This document shows, one piece after another, positions 43,354 to 52,416 of a stretch of 64,000 nucleotides of DNA (within the stretch, counting starts at the first letter, position 1; every line of letters begins with the position of its first letter). A program made the translations under genes and the position numbers. The stretch lies in assembly GCF_023920225.1 (NCBI RefSeq), contig NZ_CP092588.1, positions 1,054,001-1,118,000 of the forward strand, written 5' to 3'. A model generated the notes under the pieces. The model worked only from the letters and a program-made list of their open reading frames with translations, was not told where the DNA came from and did no database searches. This DNA comes from Vibrio gazogenes. GTDB taxonomy: Bacteria > Pseudomonadota > Gammaproteobacteria > Enterobacterales > Vibrionaceae.

Positions 43354-46185
43354 ATGACCAACCCACCCCTCAACACCATTGAGCCTATTGCTGCGCTGCT
43401 CCCGCTGCGCAGCATTTGCGTCTGTCTGCGGCTGACCGAGACAATCAACCTGACCTTTATGCATCATGTACCGCTGCATGCATGGGTGCGCAATCTGTGC
43501 GGCAGCCCGCAAGGCTTCAGCGATTTTATTGCCGTTCAGCCGCTGGAAAACGGCCACATTCATTATCAGCCCGGGGACTTTTACCGCTTTCAGATCACGG
43601 CACTGGCCAATGGCGGCGCACTATTGCAAACCCTGATCGAGCGCCTATCTGCGCTACCGGACAGTGCAGAACGATTACCGCAGGATGCCCTCTTCCACCA
43701 TAATCTGACACTGCACAGTATCCATTGTTGCTTGTCCGGTCACCCGGTTGCTCATCTGCTCGACTGTACACCATATCAACTTGAACAACTGGCAGAAGCC
43801 ACCGAATGGTGGCAACAACAACCGGGCTGCATTTTGCGCAGTATGGCACCGATGCGACTGAAAACCGCGGATAAAGATGCCACCGGGAAGCATCGTTACT
43901 GTCGGGATAAAGCCGATTTCACCCCACAACGACTGCTTCAGCGCCTGCAAGATACCTTTATTCAGCTCATTCAGCATCAGTCCGGTATCCGTTATAGTCG
44001 TGATGAAGCGCATTCACTGCAACTCACACCACAGCTCAGTATCTGGGTCGGCCATCAGTATGGCCGTCAGCCGTCGGCAACAAAAGCCAGCGGACGTAAA
44101 GATATGAGTGGTGCCCTGTTTCAGGCCCGATTGGGAGAACATCAAACCTTACCACGCTGGCTGATGGCGTTACTGATTCTCGGTCAGTGGATCGGGATCG
44201 GTCAGAGCCGGGCCTTCGGGCTGGGGCGTTACCGCCTGTTCACACCAGATGGCATGACAGACAGCCGCTTCAGCACCGCAGCTCATGCACTACTGCCTCA
44301 ATATCTGACCGAGCCGGATCTCAGACAAGCACTGGAAGACAGCTGCGAGACCTCCGTCACCGCAGAACAACAGGCCGGACATCTGGAACAGATCCGAGCC
44401 AAAGCCGATCTGATCATCGAAGGTCGCTATCAGGCTCCGCCACTCCAACCGGTCGAGATAGACAAACCAGATGGTGGCATCCGTAAGCTTTCGATTCCGC
44501 CCTGGCAGGATCGGGTACTACAAAAAGCGGTCTGTCAGCGTTTCAGTGAAACGCTCGACCAATTGTGGAAACCGCACAGTTACGGCTATCGTCGTGGCAT
44601 GTCACGCTTTCAGGCCCGCGATGAAATCAACCGCCATATTCAGGCCGGATATTGTTGGGTACTGGAAAGCGACGTCGATAGCTTCTTTGACAGTGTCGAC
44701 TGGGAAAACCTTGCCACCCGGTTACAACTGCTGTTCCCTCACGAACCATTAACCGAACTGCTGATGCAATGGGTCACGGCTCCGGCTTATACCGAAAGCG
44801 GTGACACCCAACAGCGTCGGCAGGGTTTACCACAGGGAGCACCCGTCAGCCCGCTGCTGGCCAACCTGATTTTAGATGATTTCGACGGTGATATGCTGGC
44901 GCTCGATTACCGTCTGGTACGCTATGCTGATGATTTTGTGTTGCTGTTTAAAACCCGTCAGGCTGCTGAACAGGCGTTGCCTCAGGTCACCGCTTCGTTA
45001 CAGGAACACGGGCTCACCATTAAAGCCAGCAAAACCCGTATTGTGGAAGCAACTCAGGGGTTTCGCTATCTCGGCTTTCTGTTTATCGATGGCTATGCCA
45101 TTGAGACCGCTACGGCCTACCGGGATGAACAGCAGGCAGTTGAGGAAGCCAGCCCCGGACATATCCACCAGCTCCGCCAACAGCAACAACGCACGGCAGC
45201 AGTCATCGGTGAGCGTCAGCAGTTCGGCACCTTTCTGATCATTGCCGGTGATGTGGCTTACCTGAACTGTGAACATCAGCGTTTAAAAGTCACTCAGGAA
45301 GAAAATGACAACTATTACAGTTGGCATGAACTGGAAGGTATTCTGCTGATCGGCCCACACCACATCACAACACCAGCCTTACGGGAAGCCATGCGTCATA
45401 CGATTCCCGTTCATTTTGCATCTCGTTTCGGCAGTTACGAAGGCGTCAGTTGTGCAGGAAAACCGCATCAGGGACATCAATCATGGTTACATCAAATCGC
45501 CCAGTTTCAACAGCCGGAATTTGTCCTCAGCATGACTCGGAATCTGGTACTGGCAAAAATCAGCGGCCATCTGAGTCTCATCCACAACCGTCAACCAGAC
45601 TGGCCGGGGTTGGAACGTCTCAAGCGAATCAAAGCCAGAATTCACCGCTGCGAAGCAATTGATACCATTCGGGGCTATGAAGGTGAAGCCGCCAAACATT
45701 TGTGGGCGTTTTTCCGCCAGCATTTAGATCCGCAATGGCAATTTGACGGGCGCAACAAACGCCCGCCGAAAGATCCGGTGAACGCGCTGCTCTCTCTCGG
45801 CTATACGCATTTGTATCATTTAACCGATGCGCTTATCCAGAGCTGTGGTCTGTGTCCGTGGGTTGGTTTTTATCACCAAAATCACGGCGCGCACAAAACG
45901 CTGGCTTCCGATCTGATGGAGCCGTTTCGGGTGATTGTTGAACGGACTGTGCTGACACTGATTAACAAAGGGCAAATCACACCGGATGATTTCACCATCA
46001 CCCCACAAGGCTGTGAAATGTCCCGTCAAACCCGTAAAACACTGCTGACGGCGCTGATGTCTGCCCTGACTCAGCCCAATCCGAAAACCAATCAACGGCT
46101 ATTGGATGCGATCTTGCAACAATCCCGCGAGGTGCAGATCGCCATTAAATTGAATACCCCGTTCCACCCTTGGACACCGACATAA
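43354..46185 (+). CDS. cas1: Cas6-reverse transcriptase-Cas1 fusion
   Basis: Three enzymes in one 943-residue chain: crRNA-processing Cas6, reverse transcriptase and the spacer integrase Cas1. Cas6 part about 1-330, with the glycine-rich loop LGQWIGIGQSRAFGLGRYRL. RT part about 350-610: GGIRKLSIPPWQDRVLQKAV, LESDVDSFFDSV (Asp440), QGLPQGAPVSPLLANL and the catalytic YADD at 524-527. Cas1 part about 610-943: FGTFLIIAGDVAYLNCEHQR, RGYEGEAAKHLW (active-site Glu), VGFYHQNHGAHKTLASDL (active-site His). All catalytic motifs look intact. Known fusions of this kind with type III systems acquire spacers from RNA. It lies 5 bp after the preceding gene and 20 bp before cas2. Confidence 0.96.
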   Translation: MTNPPLNTIEPIAALLPLRSICVCLRLTETINLTFMHHVPLHAWVRNLCGSPQGFSDFIAVQPLENGHIHYQPGDFYRFQITALANGGALLQTLIERLSALPDSAERLPQDALFHHNLTLHSIHCCLSGHPVAHLLDCTPYQLEQLAEATEWWQQQPGCILRSMAPMRLKTADKDATGKHRYCRDKADFTPQRLLQRLQDTFIQLIQHQSGIRYSRDEAHSLQLTPQLSIWVGHQYGRQPSATKASGRKDMSGALFQARLGEHQTLPRWLMALLILGQWIGIGQSRAFGLGRYRLFTPDGMTDSRFSTAAHALLPQYLTEPDLRQALEDSCETSVTAEQQAGHLEQIRAKADLIIEGRYQAPPLQPVEIDKPDGGIRKLSIPPWQDRVLQKAVCQRFSETLDQLWKPHSYGYRRGMSRFQARDEINRHIQAGYCWVLESDVDSFFDSVDWENLATRLQLLFPHEPLTELLMQWVTAPAYTESGDTQQRRQGLPQGAPVSPLLANLILDDFDGDMLALDYRLVRYADDFVLLFKTRQAAEQALPQVTASLQEHGLTIKASKTRIVEATQGFRYLGFLFIDGYAIETATAYRDEQQAVEEASPGHIHQLRQQQQRTAAVIGERQQFGTFLIIAGDVAYLNCEHQRLKVTQEENDNYYSWHELEGILLIGPHHITTPALREAMRHTIPVHFASRFGSYEGVSCAGKPHQGHQSWLHQIAQFQQPEFVLSMTRNLVLAKISGHLSLIHNRQPDWPGLERLKRIKARIHRCEAIDTIRGYEGEAAKHLWAFFRQHLDPQWQFDGRNKRPPKDPVNALLSLGYTHLYHLTDALIQSCGLCPWVGFYHQNHGAHKTLASDLMEPFRVIVERTVLTLINKGQITPDDFTITPQGCEMSRQTRKTLLTALMSALTQPNPKTNQRLLDAILQQSREVQIAIKLNTPFHPWTPT

Positions 46186-46204
46186 CCAGACGAGGAGCTG
46201 CACG

Positions 46205-46483
46205 ATGAAAGTTTATCTGGCATGTTTTGACATCGAAGATGATAAGAAACGCCGTCGGCTGAGTAACTTATTACTCAGCTATAGCGAACGGGTGCAATAT
46301 TCCGTTTTTGAAATCACTCTGCGCCACGACAAAGCGCTGGACGAATTGAAAAAACGGTGTCAAAAATATGTAGAACCAACCGACAGCCTGCGTTTTTACT
46401 GGCTCCCCTATGATGCCAGAAAAGGCTCATTTGACATTCATGGTAACTCAATCGCAACTTTTCCACAGGCTGAAATTCTATAA
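46205..46483 (+). CDS. cas2: Cas2
   Basis: Central dimer of the spacer-integration complex, 92 residues, the usual length. The ferredoxin-like fold is seen in MKVYLACFDIEDDKKRRRLS (with the conserved N-terminal strand and Asp9/Asp12), ERVQYSVFEITLRHDKAL and DSLRFYWLPYDARKGSFDIH. GACGAGGAG precedes the ATG. It is the last gene of the operon and is followed directly by a leader copy and array 2. Confidence 0.95.
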   Translation: MKVYLACFDIEDDKKRRRLSNLLLSYSERVQYSVFEITLRHDKALDELKKRCQKYVEPTDSLRFYWLPYDARKGSFDIHGNSIATFPQAEIL

Positions 46484-46499
46484 TCAAACTGCTCACGGC

Positions 46500-46671
46500 T
46501 CTTTAACAATTCAGTTCACAAAAACGGTTCACAATCATTGTGTTAAGCAGCGATTTCCGATAACCTGAAAATTCTACTGACATTGTCCTGACAGGTGAAT
46601 CTGTGGATAACTTGAGGCCATCCAAAACCGCATTGCAAGTGATTGATTTTAAACTTTCATTACGGGGGTGA
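46500..46671 (+). promoter_or_regulatory. Type III leader, copy 1
   Basis: Conserved sequence before each of arrays 2-6: AATTCTACTGACATTGT, CTGACAGGTGAATCTGTGGA, TAACTTGAGGCCATCCAAAA, CCGCATTGCAAGTGATTGAT and TTTAAACTTTCATTACGGGG directly before the first repeat. Other copies end at 47825, 51356, 56777 and 58448. This copy has an in-frame stop in the ORF seen over some others, so the leader is not coding. Confidence 0.85.
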
Positions 46672-46840
46672 GTTTCAGTAGGTCTGGCCGTTTAGGCCGT
46701 TGAGACTTTGTTGTTGCAACAACAATTCGTCAACTTGTCGTTGTTTCAGTAGGTCTGGCCGTTTAGGCCGTTGAGACCACTTGCACAAGCAAGTATGTCG
46801 AAGTCGCTAAACGTTTCAGTAGGTCTGGCCGTTTAGGCCG
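46672..46840 (+). CRISPR. CRISPR array 2 (35-bp type III repeats, two spacers)
   Basis: Full repeats at 46672-46706 and 46743-46777 begin GTTTCAGTAGGTCTGG and end GGCCGTTGAGAC; a truncated third (46813-46840) lacks the last bases. Spacers are 36 and 35 bp. Both spacers contain perfect inverted repeats: TTGTTGTTGCAACAACAA in the first and ACTTGC-ACAA-GCAAGT in the second. Confidence 0.93.
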
Positions 46841-46846
46841 TCGTGG

Positions 46847-46870
46847 CGGGGTTCAACTGACTGAACCCCG
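46847..46870 (+). terminator. Hairpin closing array 2
   Basis: CGGGGTTCA and TGAACCCCG form a perfect 9-bp stem around ACTGAC, 6 bp after the truncated last repeat. There is no T-run. Confidence 0.6.
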
Positions 46871-47014
46871 TGATACTGAGCAGCCATCAGATAAAACACA
46901 CGGCTAAATACACCATCCATCGCAAACCCCGGCACCCGCGAACCAGAGCCCTTGCTATTTGCCACAACCTTTCGTAACTTGACCGCATCATCACACCATC
47001 ACGAGACATACCGC
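46871..47014. promoter_or_regulatory. Upstream region of the DEDDh gene
   Basis: Short gene-free stretch after the array 2 hairpin. No clear promoter or strong ribosome site; ACGAG lies 11 bases before the ATG. Confidence 0.3.
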
Positions 47015-47569
47015 ATGAGAATCTTCTTAGACACAGAATTCACCGGCCTGACCCAACACACCGAATTACTGAGTCTGGCGCTCCTTGATGAGAACGGGCG
47101 GGAGTTTTACGCTGAATTTACCGAACGGCATGGTCAAAGCGTTGACCCATGGCTTGAAAAACATGTGATTCGCCACATGCACTGGCTGAATCACCCGGAA
47201 AGTCAGCCTGAAGTGATTATCTCAGCCGAGAAAACATGGCTGTTTGCGCCAGCGGCTAACATTGTTGCCGCGCTACGTGAATGGCTGATGGCATATGATC
47301 ACATCGAAATGTGGGCCGATTGTCCGGCCTATGACTGGGTGCTGTTCTGTCAACTATTCGGTGGCTCTATGCATCTGCCGCAACCGCTTAGCTATATCGT
47401 TCATGATCTGGCAACGCTACTGACCTGTCACGATATCGACCCTCTCATCTCTCGGGCGACATTACTTCCTGCTGACCAGCATCCTCAGGGACATCAGCAC
47501 AATGCAATGTATGATGCCTACCTGCTGCGGGCTTGTGTGCAGCGCTTTCGGCCACAGCAACAATTGTGA
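47015..47569 (+). CDS. DEDDh 3'-5' exonuclease (Rv2179c-like) inside the CRISPR locus
   Basis: Exonuclease of the DnaQ/RNase T superfamily, 184 residues from the ATG at 47015; the ORF extends to 46952 without improving the fold. Catalytic residues are visible: Asp6 and Glu8 in MRIFLDTEFTGL, an Asp in CPAYDWVLFCQLFGG, and His162/Asp167 in QHNAMYDAYLL, which gives the DEDDh set. The size fits the Rv2179c-type exoribonucleases. It lies between arrays 2 and 3, in the same direction as the cas operon and 531 bp after cas2. DEDDh nucleases trim prespacers in other CRISPR types, so a role in processing ends for RT-Cas1/Cas2 is plausible but unproven. Confidence 0.85.
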   Translation: MRIFLDTEFTGLTQHTELLSLALLDENGREFYAEFTERHGQSVDPWLEKHVIRHMHWLNHPESQPEVIISAEKTWLFAPAANIVAALREWLMAYDHIEMWADCPAYDWVLFCQLFGGSMHLPQPLSYIVHDLATLLTCHDIDPLISRATLLPADQHPQGHQHNAMYDAYLLRACVQRFRPQQQL

Positions 47570-47639
47570 CGGATATCAGATAATCCTCCCGGACCTTTTA
47601 CCCAGAGTACATCGGTCAAGTTGGCTTTTCAGTGTCACG

Positions 47640-47825
47640 CAATTCAAATCAACCGTTGAATCATTTCGCTCACAAAAATGCTATGCAATCATTGTGTTAG
47701 CCGAAAATTTCCGATATGTTAAAAATTCTACTGACATTGTTCTGACAGGTGAATCTGTGGATAACTTGAGGCCATCCAAAACCGCATTGCAAGTGATTGA
47801 TTTTAAACTTTCATTACGGGGGTGA
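47640..47825 (+). promoter_or_regulatory. Type III leader, copy 2
   Basis: Matches the leader at 46500-46671 from AATTCTACTGACATTGTTCT to CATTACGGGGGTGA, immediately before array 3. The 70 bp before it are unassigned. Confidence 0.85.
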
Positions 47826-47927
47826 GTTTCAGTAGGTCTGGCCGTTTAGGCCGTTGAGACCATAAGGTAATCTTTTGCTAATGACCACTCCTGTAGTTTC
47901 AGTAGGTCTGGCCGTTTAGGCCGTTGA
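47826..47927 (+). CRISPR. CRISPR array 3 (35-bp type III repeats, one spacer)
   Basis: A full repeat at 47826-47860, one 35-bp spacer and a repeat at 47896-47927 cut short after GGCCGTTGA. It is followed by the terminator at 47935-47970. Confidence 0.9.
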
Positions 47928-47934
47928 ATATACA

Positions 47935-47970
47935 AAATCCCCTCAATGAATACTCATTGAGGGGATTTTT
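47935..47970. terminator. Bidirectional intrinsic terminator between array 3 and the large membrane-protein gene
   Basis: AAATCCCCTCAATGA and TCATTGAGGGGATTT form a perfect 15-bp stem around ATAC, with a T-run to the right and an A-run to the left. It can stop transcription of array 3 from the left and of the 47998-51015 gene from the right. Confidence 0.92.
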
Positions 47971-47997
47971 GGTCAACACCGTATTAATGTAAAATGA

Positions 47998-50900
47998 TCA
48001 CTGTAATAGCTGCCAAAGGCATAATAACCACGTATGAAGCTGCTGTCTGAATGGTGGAGAAAGTAAAATCCCCAACCCCAGAAAACCCACAATAATTTGG
48101 CTGATACCTTTAGTCGTAAAACAACGAGACTTTCTTAACCCCACATAACCCTTTTTCAACAGCGAACAGGTTTTCTTCCAGCAGGTTTCCCAATGTGGGA
48201 GCAACATCCGCCATGATATCCACTCATACATGCCATAGATAAAAATACCAGTCCACAGCAGGTAGCCAAACAGCTGGTAATGCGCTGATAAGGAAGTGGA
48301 ATCCATCGATGCCTTCATCCCCTCCAACATGAGCTTACCACCTTCGGAAATAAACAGTCCGACAGTTAACACTCCTGCAATGCGAGTAAAACGCAACCCG
48401 GCTTCGGTCTGCCGACTTTCATGACGAGCCAGCACAAACTGGTCCGTCGTCTCAATCTCCTGCTCGATCAACTGATACTCTTTTTTCAGTTGCAGCCCGT
48501 TCACCTGGAGGGCAAAAATCTCTTTTCCCTGAATCTGCTCGGTCAGCTTCTCAAACCAAAAGTAGTTGGTGAACTGGATAAAATCCCGTTTGATCGACTG
48601 AAATTTATCCAGATGCTGAGCATTCAGTCCACTGCCGTTTTTTTCTAATAACAGATGCGAGGCTTCACTTATCTTCCGACTATAGTGATGTAAGGACATA
48701 TGATAGAACAGTGCAAATACCAGCATCCGTTCATAGTTATAAAAGACATGTTCGGGGCCGATAACATCACTGAAATAAAAACCATGACCGACGTACACAT
48801 TGGAATAATCGGTATAGACATAGAGCGACCCGAAATCACCCCAACGCGTATAAGTCTGTGCTGCCAATAGCTTGTCCGTAAATTTCTGGTCATAGGCCCG
48901 AGTTTCATGGGGATCAATTGTCTGTGTTTTACTATCAACATAGGCTGCCAGCGCAAGAAAATCGCGGAGTCTCTGTTCTCCTTGCCGGTGAAGGTTCGGC
49001 TGCCCGGCTTGCGCATAACTGACATTGACGAACATCCGGTTATCAATCAAGGGATGCCGTTTTTCTCTCTGTTTATCCGTCTCAAAAAAACTGTTAAATA
49101 ACGCTTCAATATCATCCGGAAGCTTGTTCTGCCCCTGCTCATAAAGCTCATGATATAGTGCAACGCGCTTACACAACGTTTTTTTATCTTTGGCATCTCG
49201 CTCACACCCACCATCATCGGCTGCAACCAGCCGGTACTGAAAATGAGCTTTATCATCTTTGATATCGTGTCCACGTAAAGCAAAACCGGGATGAATTTCG
49301 CGGATTTTCTGCGTATATTCGAGCCAGCGCCCGGCAAATGTGTTTTGAATATGAGCAAACGTTTCGTCATCGGAAAATATCAGTGATAACCACCAATGAT
49401 CGTCATCGGTAAAACAACTGATGCCTTTGTTTTTGCCTTCATCTTCTTTTTTCAGTTCTGAAAAATCATTGAATACGGTAACACCCAGCAACAACACATC
49501 ATTGTAAAATTTATAGAGCCGGACTTTCTTAATTTCACCACGTAACTGCCATAATGTTTCATCTGCATGAATGGCGGCATCTTTCCGCTCTATTCGTTGA
49601 TTTAATGTGTCATAGTTACGGACTTTGGTTAACGCCCAATACTGCCACTGGGATACATCGTATTCCTCTAGCAATAGGGCTTTATCTGTTGGTGGATTGG
49701 CGGAGAAATTATAGATTCGTTCCCGAATCTCAGGGTCAAAGTAAAGATAGGCCGTCCGCTCGATGTCGGTCAACTCATCCACTTTTTCGTCACTTTCACG
49801 GAGAATAGACTGATAGTCTCTCAACTTCAGCGCAGAGCGTAACGTCACTTCAGATTCCGACTTCATCTCAAACGGCAAAAAGAAAGTACAGCCATAATGT
49901 CGCAGCGGGCGACCATAGAGCAGTTGCATGGTCAGCAGATGATTGACCAGTTTTTCGACAGCCGGACCATTGACGGTATCACGCTGTTTCAGTGTTGCTT
50001 TGAAATAGGTCGTGTACTTACCGCGATTCAGTGTGAAGGTGAATAAATGACGCCACTGATCATCGTGGATAATGGTATCTAACTGGGCAGACTGTTCTCT
50101 ATGACAGACAAACTCGATCGTGGTGATTTGAGCGGCACTCCGGTGACCCTTTTCAATAAAATCACTGGCATGAAGATACGTGGTTAATGCGGCTTCTCCC
50201 TGAAAATACAGCACTAATTTCGGTTTAATTGACAATGGCTCGAATGAGCTTGCTTTCTTCTGATAATCTCCACCGTCATCAGTTTGACAGAAGAAGGGTT
50301 CATTCAGGAATGACATTAAGACCGGGCGGTATTTTTCCGGCGCCAGCACCAAATCAAGATCAATCAAATCCCGGATACAAATCTCCCATAACTCTTTATC
50401 CTCACCCGGTTCTGTGAGTTCTGACCATAATTCAGTCGTTCCTTCAAGATTGTTTTCCTGCTCGCGAATAGCATGGTAGCTGATTGTCAACACATCTGCT
50501 GCGTCGCCTGATCCGCTATTTTTTTGTCCGTAAGCAATGCCATTCGCAGTCAGCCCCGGCAGATAATCCCGGTGATAGATTGCCCGAGCCTGCTGTGCAG
50601 GATTCAGTGTCACACCAAACCGCTCGGCAAAGCTTTCCAGTTCCGCTTCCTGCAACTCAATCACGGTTTTCCCGGCTTGTCTGAGTTGCTGGCGGAACAC
50701 CTCACCGGGCAGGTTGGCAATATAAACCGTTTCAGCCAGTTGGCTGATATCAAACTGACTGGCAGGCTGAGGATTTAAATGAGCAAATTTAGCAAAGTCT
50801 TTCCCTCCCCCCGGCCAGCCCTTTTGCCGAATCTCTTTTAACTTCGTAACTGTCTCGGCTTCAACCGGATAAAGGTTGCAATGATTCAGAGAGGCATGCC

Positions 50901-51015
50901 AGCCATCGAATACGCCGAAACACTGAATCGGCCATGCTTGCGTTAATGCAATATCAAATAAATCGACTCCGGTGAGTGTGTCCATCGGAGCAATCAGGGT
51001 ATAGCGAGGGTTCAT
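47998..51015 (-). CDS. Unknown 1005-residue CRISPR-embedded protein with C-terminal membrane segments
   Basis: Not recognised. About 850 N-terminal residues look soluble and mixed alpha/beta (for example MNPRYTLIAPMDTLTGVDLF, YFQGEAALTTYLHASDFIEK, WWLSLIFSDDETFAHIQNTF). A helical region (ERMLVFALFYHMSLHHYSRK through KKEYQLIEQEIETTDQFVLA) leads into three hydrophobic segments: IAGVLTVGLFISEGGKLMLE, LFGYLLWTGIFIYGMYEWIS and ISQIIVGFLGLGILLSPPF. The arrangement of a long cytosolic sensor, a long helix and terminal membrane helices recalls CorA-like channels, but no GMN motif is seen. It is encoded on the opposite strand between arrays 3 and 4, with its own terminator. The 175 bp between its start and the array 4 leader act as a divergent promoter. 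A membrane effector of this CRISPR system is a reasonable hypothesis. Confidence 0.85.
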   Translation of the reverse strand: MNPRYTLIAPMDTLTGVDLFDIALTQAWPIQCFGVFDGWHASLNHCNLYPVEAETVTKLKEIRQKGWPGGGKDFAKFAHLNPQPASQFDISQLAETVYIANLPGEVFRQQLRQAGKTVIELQEAELESFAERFGVTLNPAQQARAIYHRDYLPGLTANGIAYGQKNSGSGDAADVLTISYHAIREQENNLEGTTELWSELTEPGEDKELWEICIRDLIDLDLVLAPEKYRPVLMSFLNEPFFCQTDDGGDYQKKASSFEPLSIKPKLVLYFQGEAALTTYLHASDFIEKGHRSAAQITTIEFVCHREQSAQLDTIIHDDQWRHLFTFTLNRGKYTTYFKATLKQRDTVNGPAVEKLVNHLLTMQLLYGRPLRHYGCTFFLPFEMKSESEVTLRSALKLRDYQSILRESDEKVDELTDIERTAYLYFDPEIRERIYNFSANPPTDKALLLEEYDVSQWQYWALTKVRNYDTLNQRIERKDAAIHADETLWQLRGEIKKVRLYKFYNDVLLLGVTVFNDFSELKKEDEGKNKGISCFTDDDHWWLSLIFSDDETFAHIQNTFAGRWLEYTQKIREIHPGFALRGHDIKDDKAHFQYRLVAADDGGCERDAKDKKTLCKRVALYHELYEQGQNKLPDDIEALFNSFFETDKQREKRHPLIDNRMFVNVSYAQAGQPNLHRQGEQRLRDFLALAAYVDSKTQTIDPHETRAYDQKFTDKLLAAQTYTRWGDFGSLYVYTDYSNVYVGHGFYFSDVIGPEHVFYNYERMLVFALFYHMSLHHYSRKISEASHLLLEKNGSGLNAQHLDKFQSIKRDFIQFTNYFWFEKLTEQIQGKEIFALQVNGLQLKKEYQLIEQEIETTDQFVLARHESRQTEAGLRFTRIAGVLTVGLFISEGGKLMLEGMKASMDSTSLSAHYQLFGYLLWTGIFIYGMYEWISWRMLLPHWETCWKKTCSLLKKGYVGLRKSRCFTTKGISQIIVGFLGLGILLSPPFRQQLHTWLLCLWQLLQ

Positions 51016-51049
51016 TAGCTATCCTTAGCAAGAGCAGAAGATTATTTTC

Positions 51050-51356
51050 TATCATGCAAAGAAACATCACCGGGATCCAACGGTGATATATGCAATTGTG
51101 AATTAAATCAACCAATCGCATATTCAAAATGACAAAAATAACGTTGTCCACAAGCAATCATCCTGTCACCAAGACCCCCACACCGCCTGCGCCATGCTGC
51201 TCACAAAAACGCTATACAATCATTGTATTAGCCAGAAATTCCCGATATCTTATAAATTCTACTGACATTGTTCTGACAGGTGAATCTGTGGATAACTCGA
51301 GGCCATCCAAAACCGCATTGCAAGTGATTGATTTTAAACTTTCATTACGGGGGTGG
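51050..51356 (+). promoter_or_regulatory. Type III leader, copy 3, with extended conserved upstream part
   Basis: Besides the leader core, ~140 bp upstream (from AAAGAAACATCACCGGGATC to CACAAGCAATCATCCTGTCA) are shared almost unchanged with 56478-56600 and 58149-58270. The extended block lies divergent from the 47998-51015 gene and may hold its promoter too. Confidence 0.8.
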
Positions 51357-51652
51357 GTTTCAGTAGGTCTGGCCGTTTAGGCCGTTGAGACGGCTAACTC
51401 TTCAGATGTATCACGAACTAGATCAGTTTCAGTAGGTCTGGCCGTTTAGGCCGTTGAGACTTACTTTTACTCCCTACACCATTAGGCCAAAGCTTCGTTT
51501 CAGTAGGTCTGGCCGTTTAGGCCGTTGAGACCTTACTTCTTCAATTGGGGTTCGTGCATCTTTGTTTCAGTAGGTTAGGCCGTTGAGACGGTAAACCTGC
51601 TAGATTTTTAGATAACAAAGCTTCCTGTTTCAGTAGGTCTGGCCGTTTAGGC
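51357..51652 (+). CRISPR. CRISPR array 4 (35-bp type III repeats, four spacers)
   Basis: Repeats at 51357-51391, 51426-51460 and 51497-51531 are full. The one at 51564-51589 is 26 bp, missing the internal CTGGCCGTT. The last (51627-51652) is cut after TTTAGGC and runs into TCGCATGAAAAATTTGGCAA. Spacers are 34, 36, 32 and 37 bp. Confidence 0.93.
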
Positions 51653-52395
51653 TCGCATGAAAAATTTGGCAACCGCTTCTCCGTCCGGTTGTTTCACCCA
51701 ATTCAAATCAACCACCCAACCAAGAAAACCATTCAAGGATGAATGGTTAGGCTTTTCCGGGCAGGACGCCCGTAAAAGCTGGTTCTGGACACCGTGCGAC
51801 CAAGTCAAACAAAAAAGATTTTCTGGTTCGTCTTTCATCTCTGAAAGATGAACTGGCGCACAGAGCACCGCAGTTTCTGAAATTGAGAAACCTGATTGTG
51901 CGTCAAATTTCGGGGCCGAAGGCTGGGGAGATGAATATTGTGTCGCTGTTGTTTGGTGCGCAATGAGTTTATTAATTTCTGCGGCATCTGATGCACGCGC
52001 CCCAGATACTTTTGGCGTTCCAAAAGTACCCAAAAGAACGGTTTAGTTCGTGGGCGCTGGCCGGGTCGGATTGATTCGCATCCTGCTCAAGCAATCCTGA
52101 AAAATCGTCCATGATTTTTCACCCTGAGATCATCGATCAATTTGGCTTTAAAAATATTTCCCCCAACTCAAATCAACCACCCAACTAAGAAAACCATTCA
52201 AGGAAGAATGGTTAGGCTTTTCCGGGCAGGACGCCCGTAAAAGCTGGTTCTGGACACCGTGCGACCAAGTCAAACAAAAAAGATTTTCTGGTTCGTCTTT
52301 CATCTCTGAAAGATGAACTGGCGCACAGAGCACCGCAGTTTCTGAAATTGAGGAATCTGGTTGTGCGTCAAATTTCGGAGCCGGAGGCTGGAAAA
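51653..52395 (+). repeat. Array tail tag plus A-B-A block after array 4
   Basis: The tag TCGCATGAAAAATTTGGCAA plus CCGCTTCTCCGTCCGGTTGT and TTCACCC joins the truncated repeat to element A (51692-51935), linker, element B (about 51990-52150) and a second A (52158-52395). The same order follows arrays 5 and 6. No credible coding region; the stretch from 51016 to 52416 is otherwise leader, array and repeats. Confidence 0.85.
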
Positions 52396-52416
52396 ATCAA
52401 AGTAAAGATACAGCCC

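Noticed and set aside
47998..51015. Naming the 1005-residue protein a CorA channel
   Set aside because: Three terminal hydrophobic segments and a long helix resemble CorA only in outline; the GMN motif is absent. Kept as unknown.
51129..51380. Rightward ORFs ending KTALQVIDFKLSLRG over the type III leaders (also 47502, 56550, 58221)
   Set aside because: The leader copy before array 2 has an in-frame stop, and the conserved part is the leader itself; conservation is better explained by its role in spacer acquisition.
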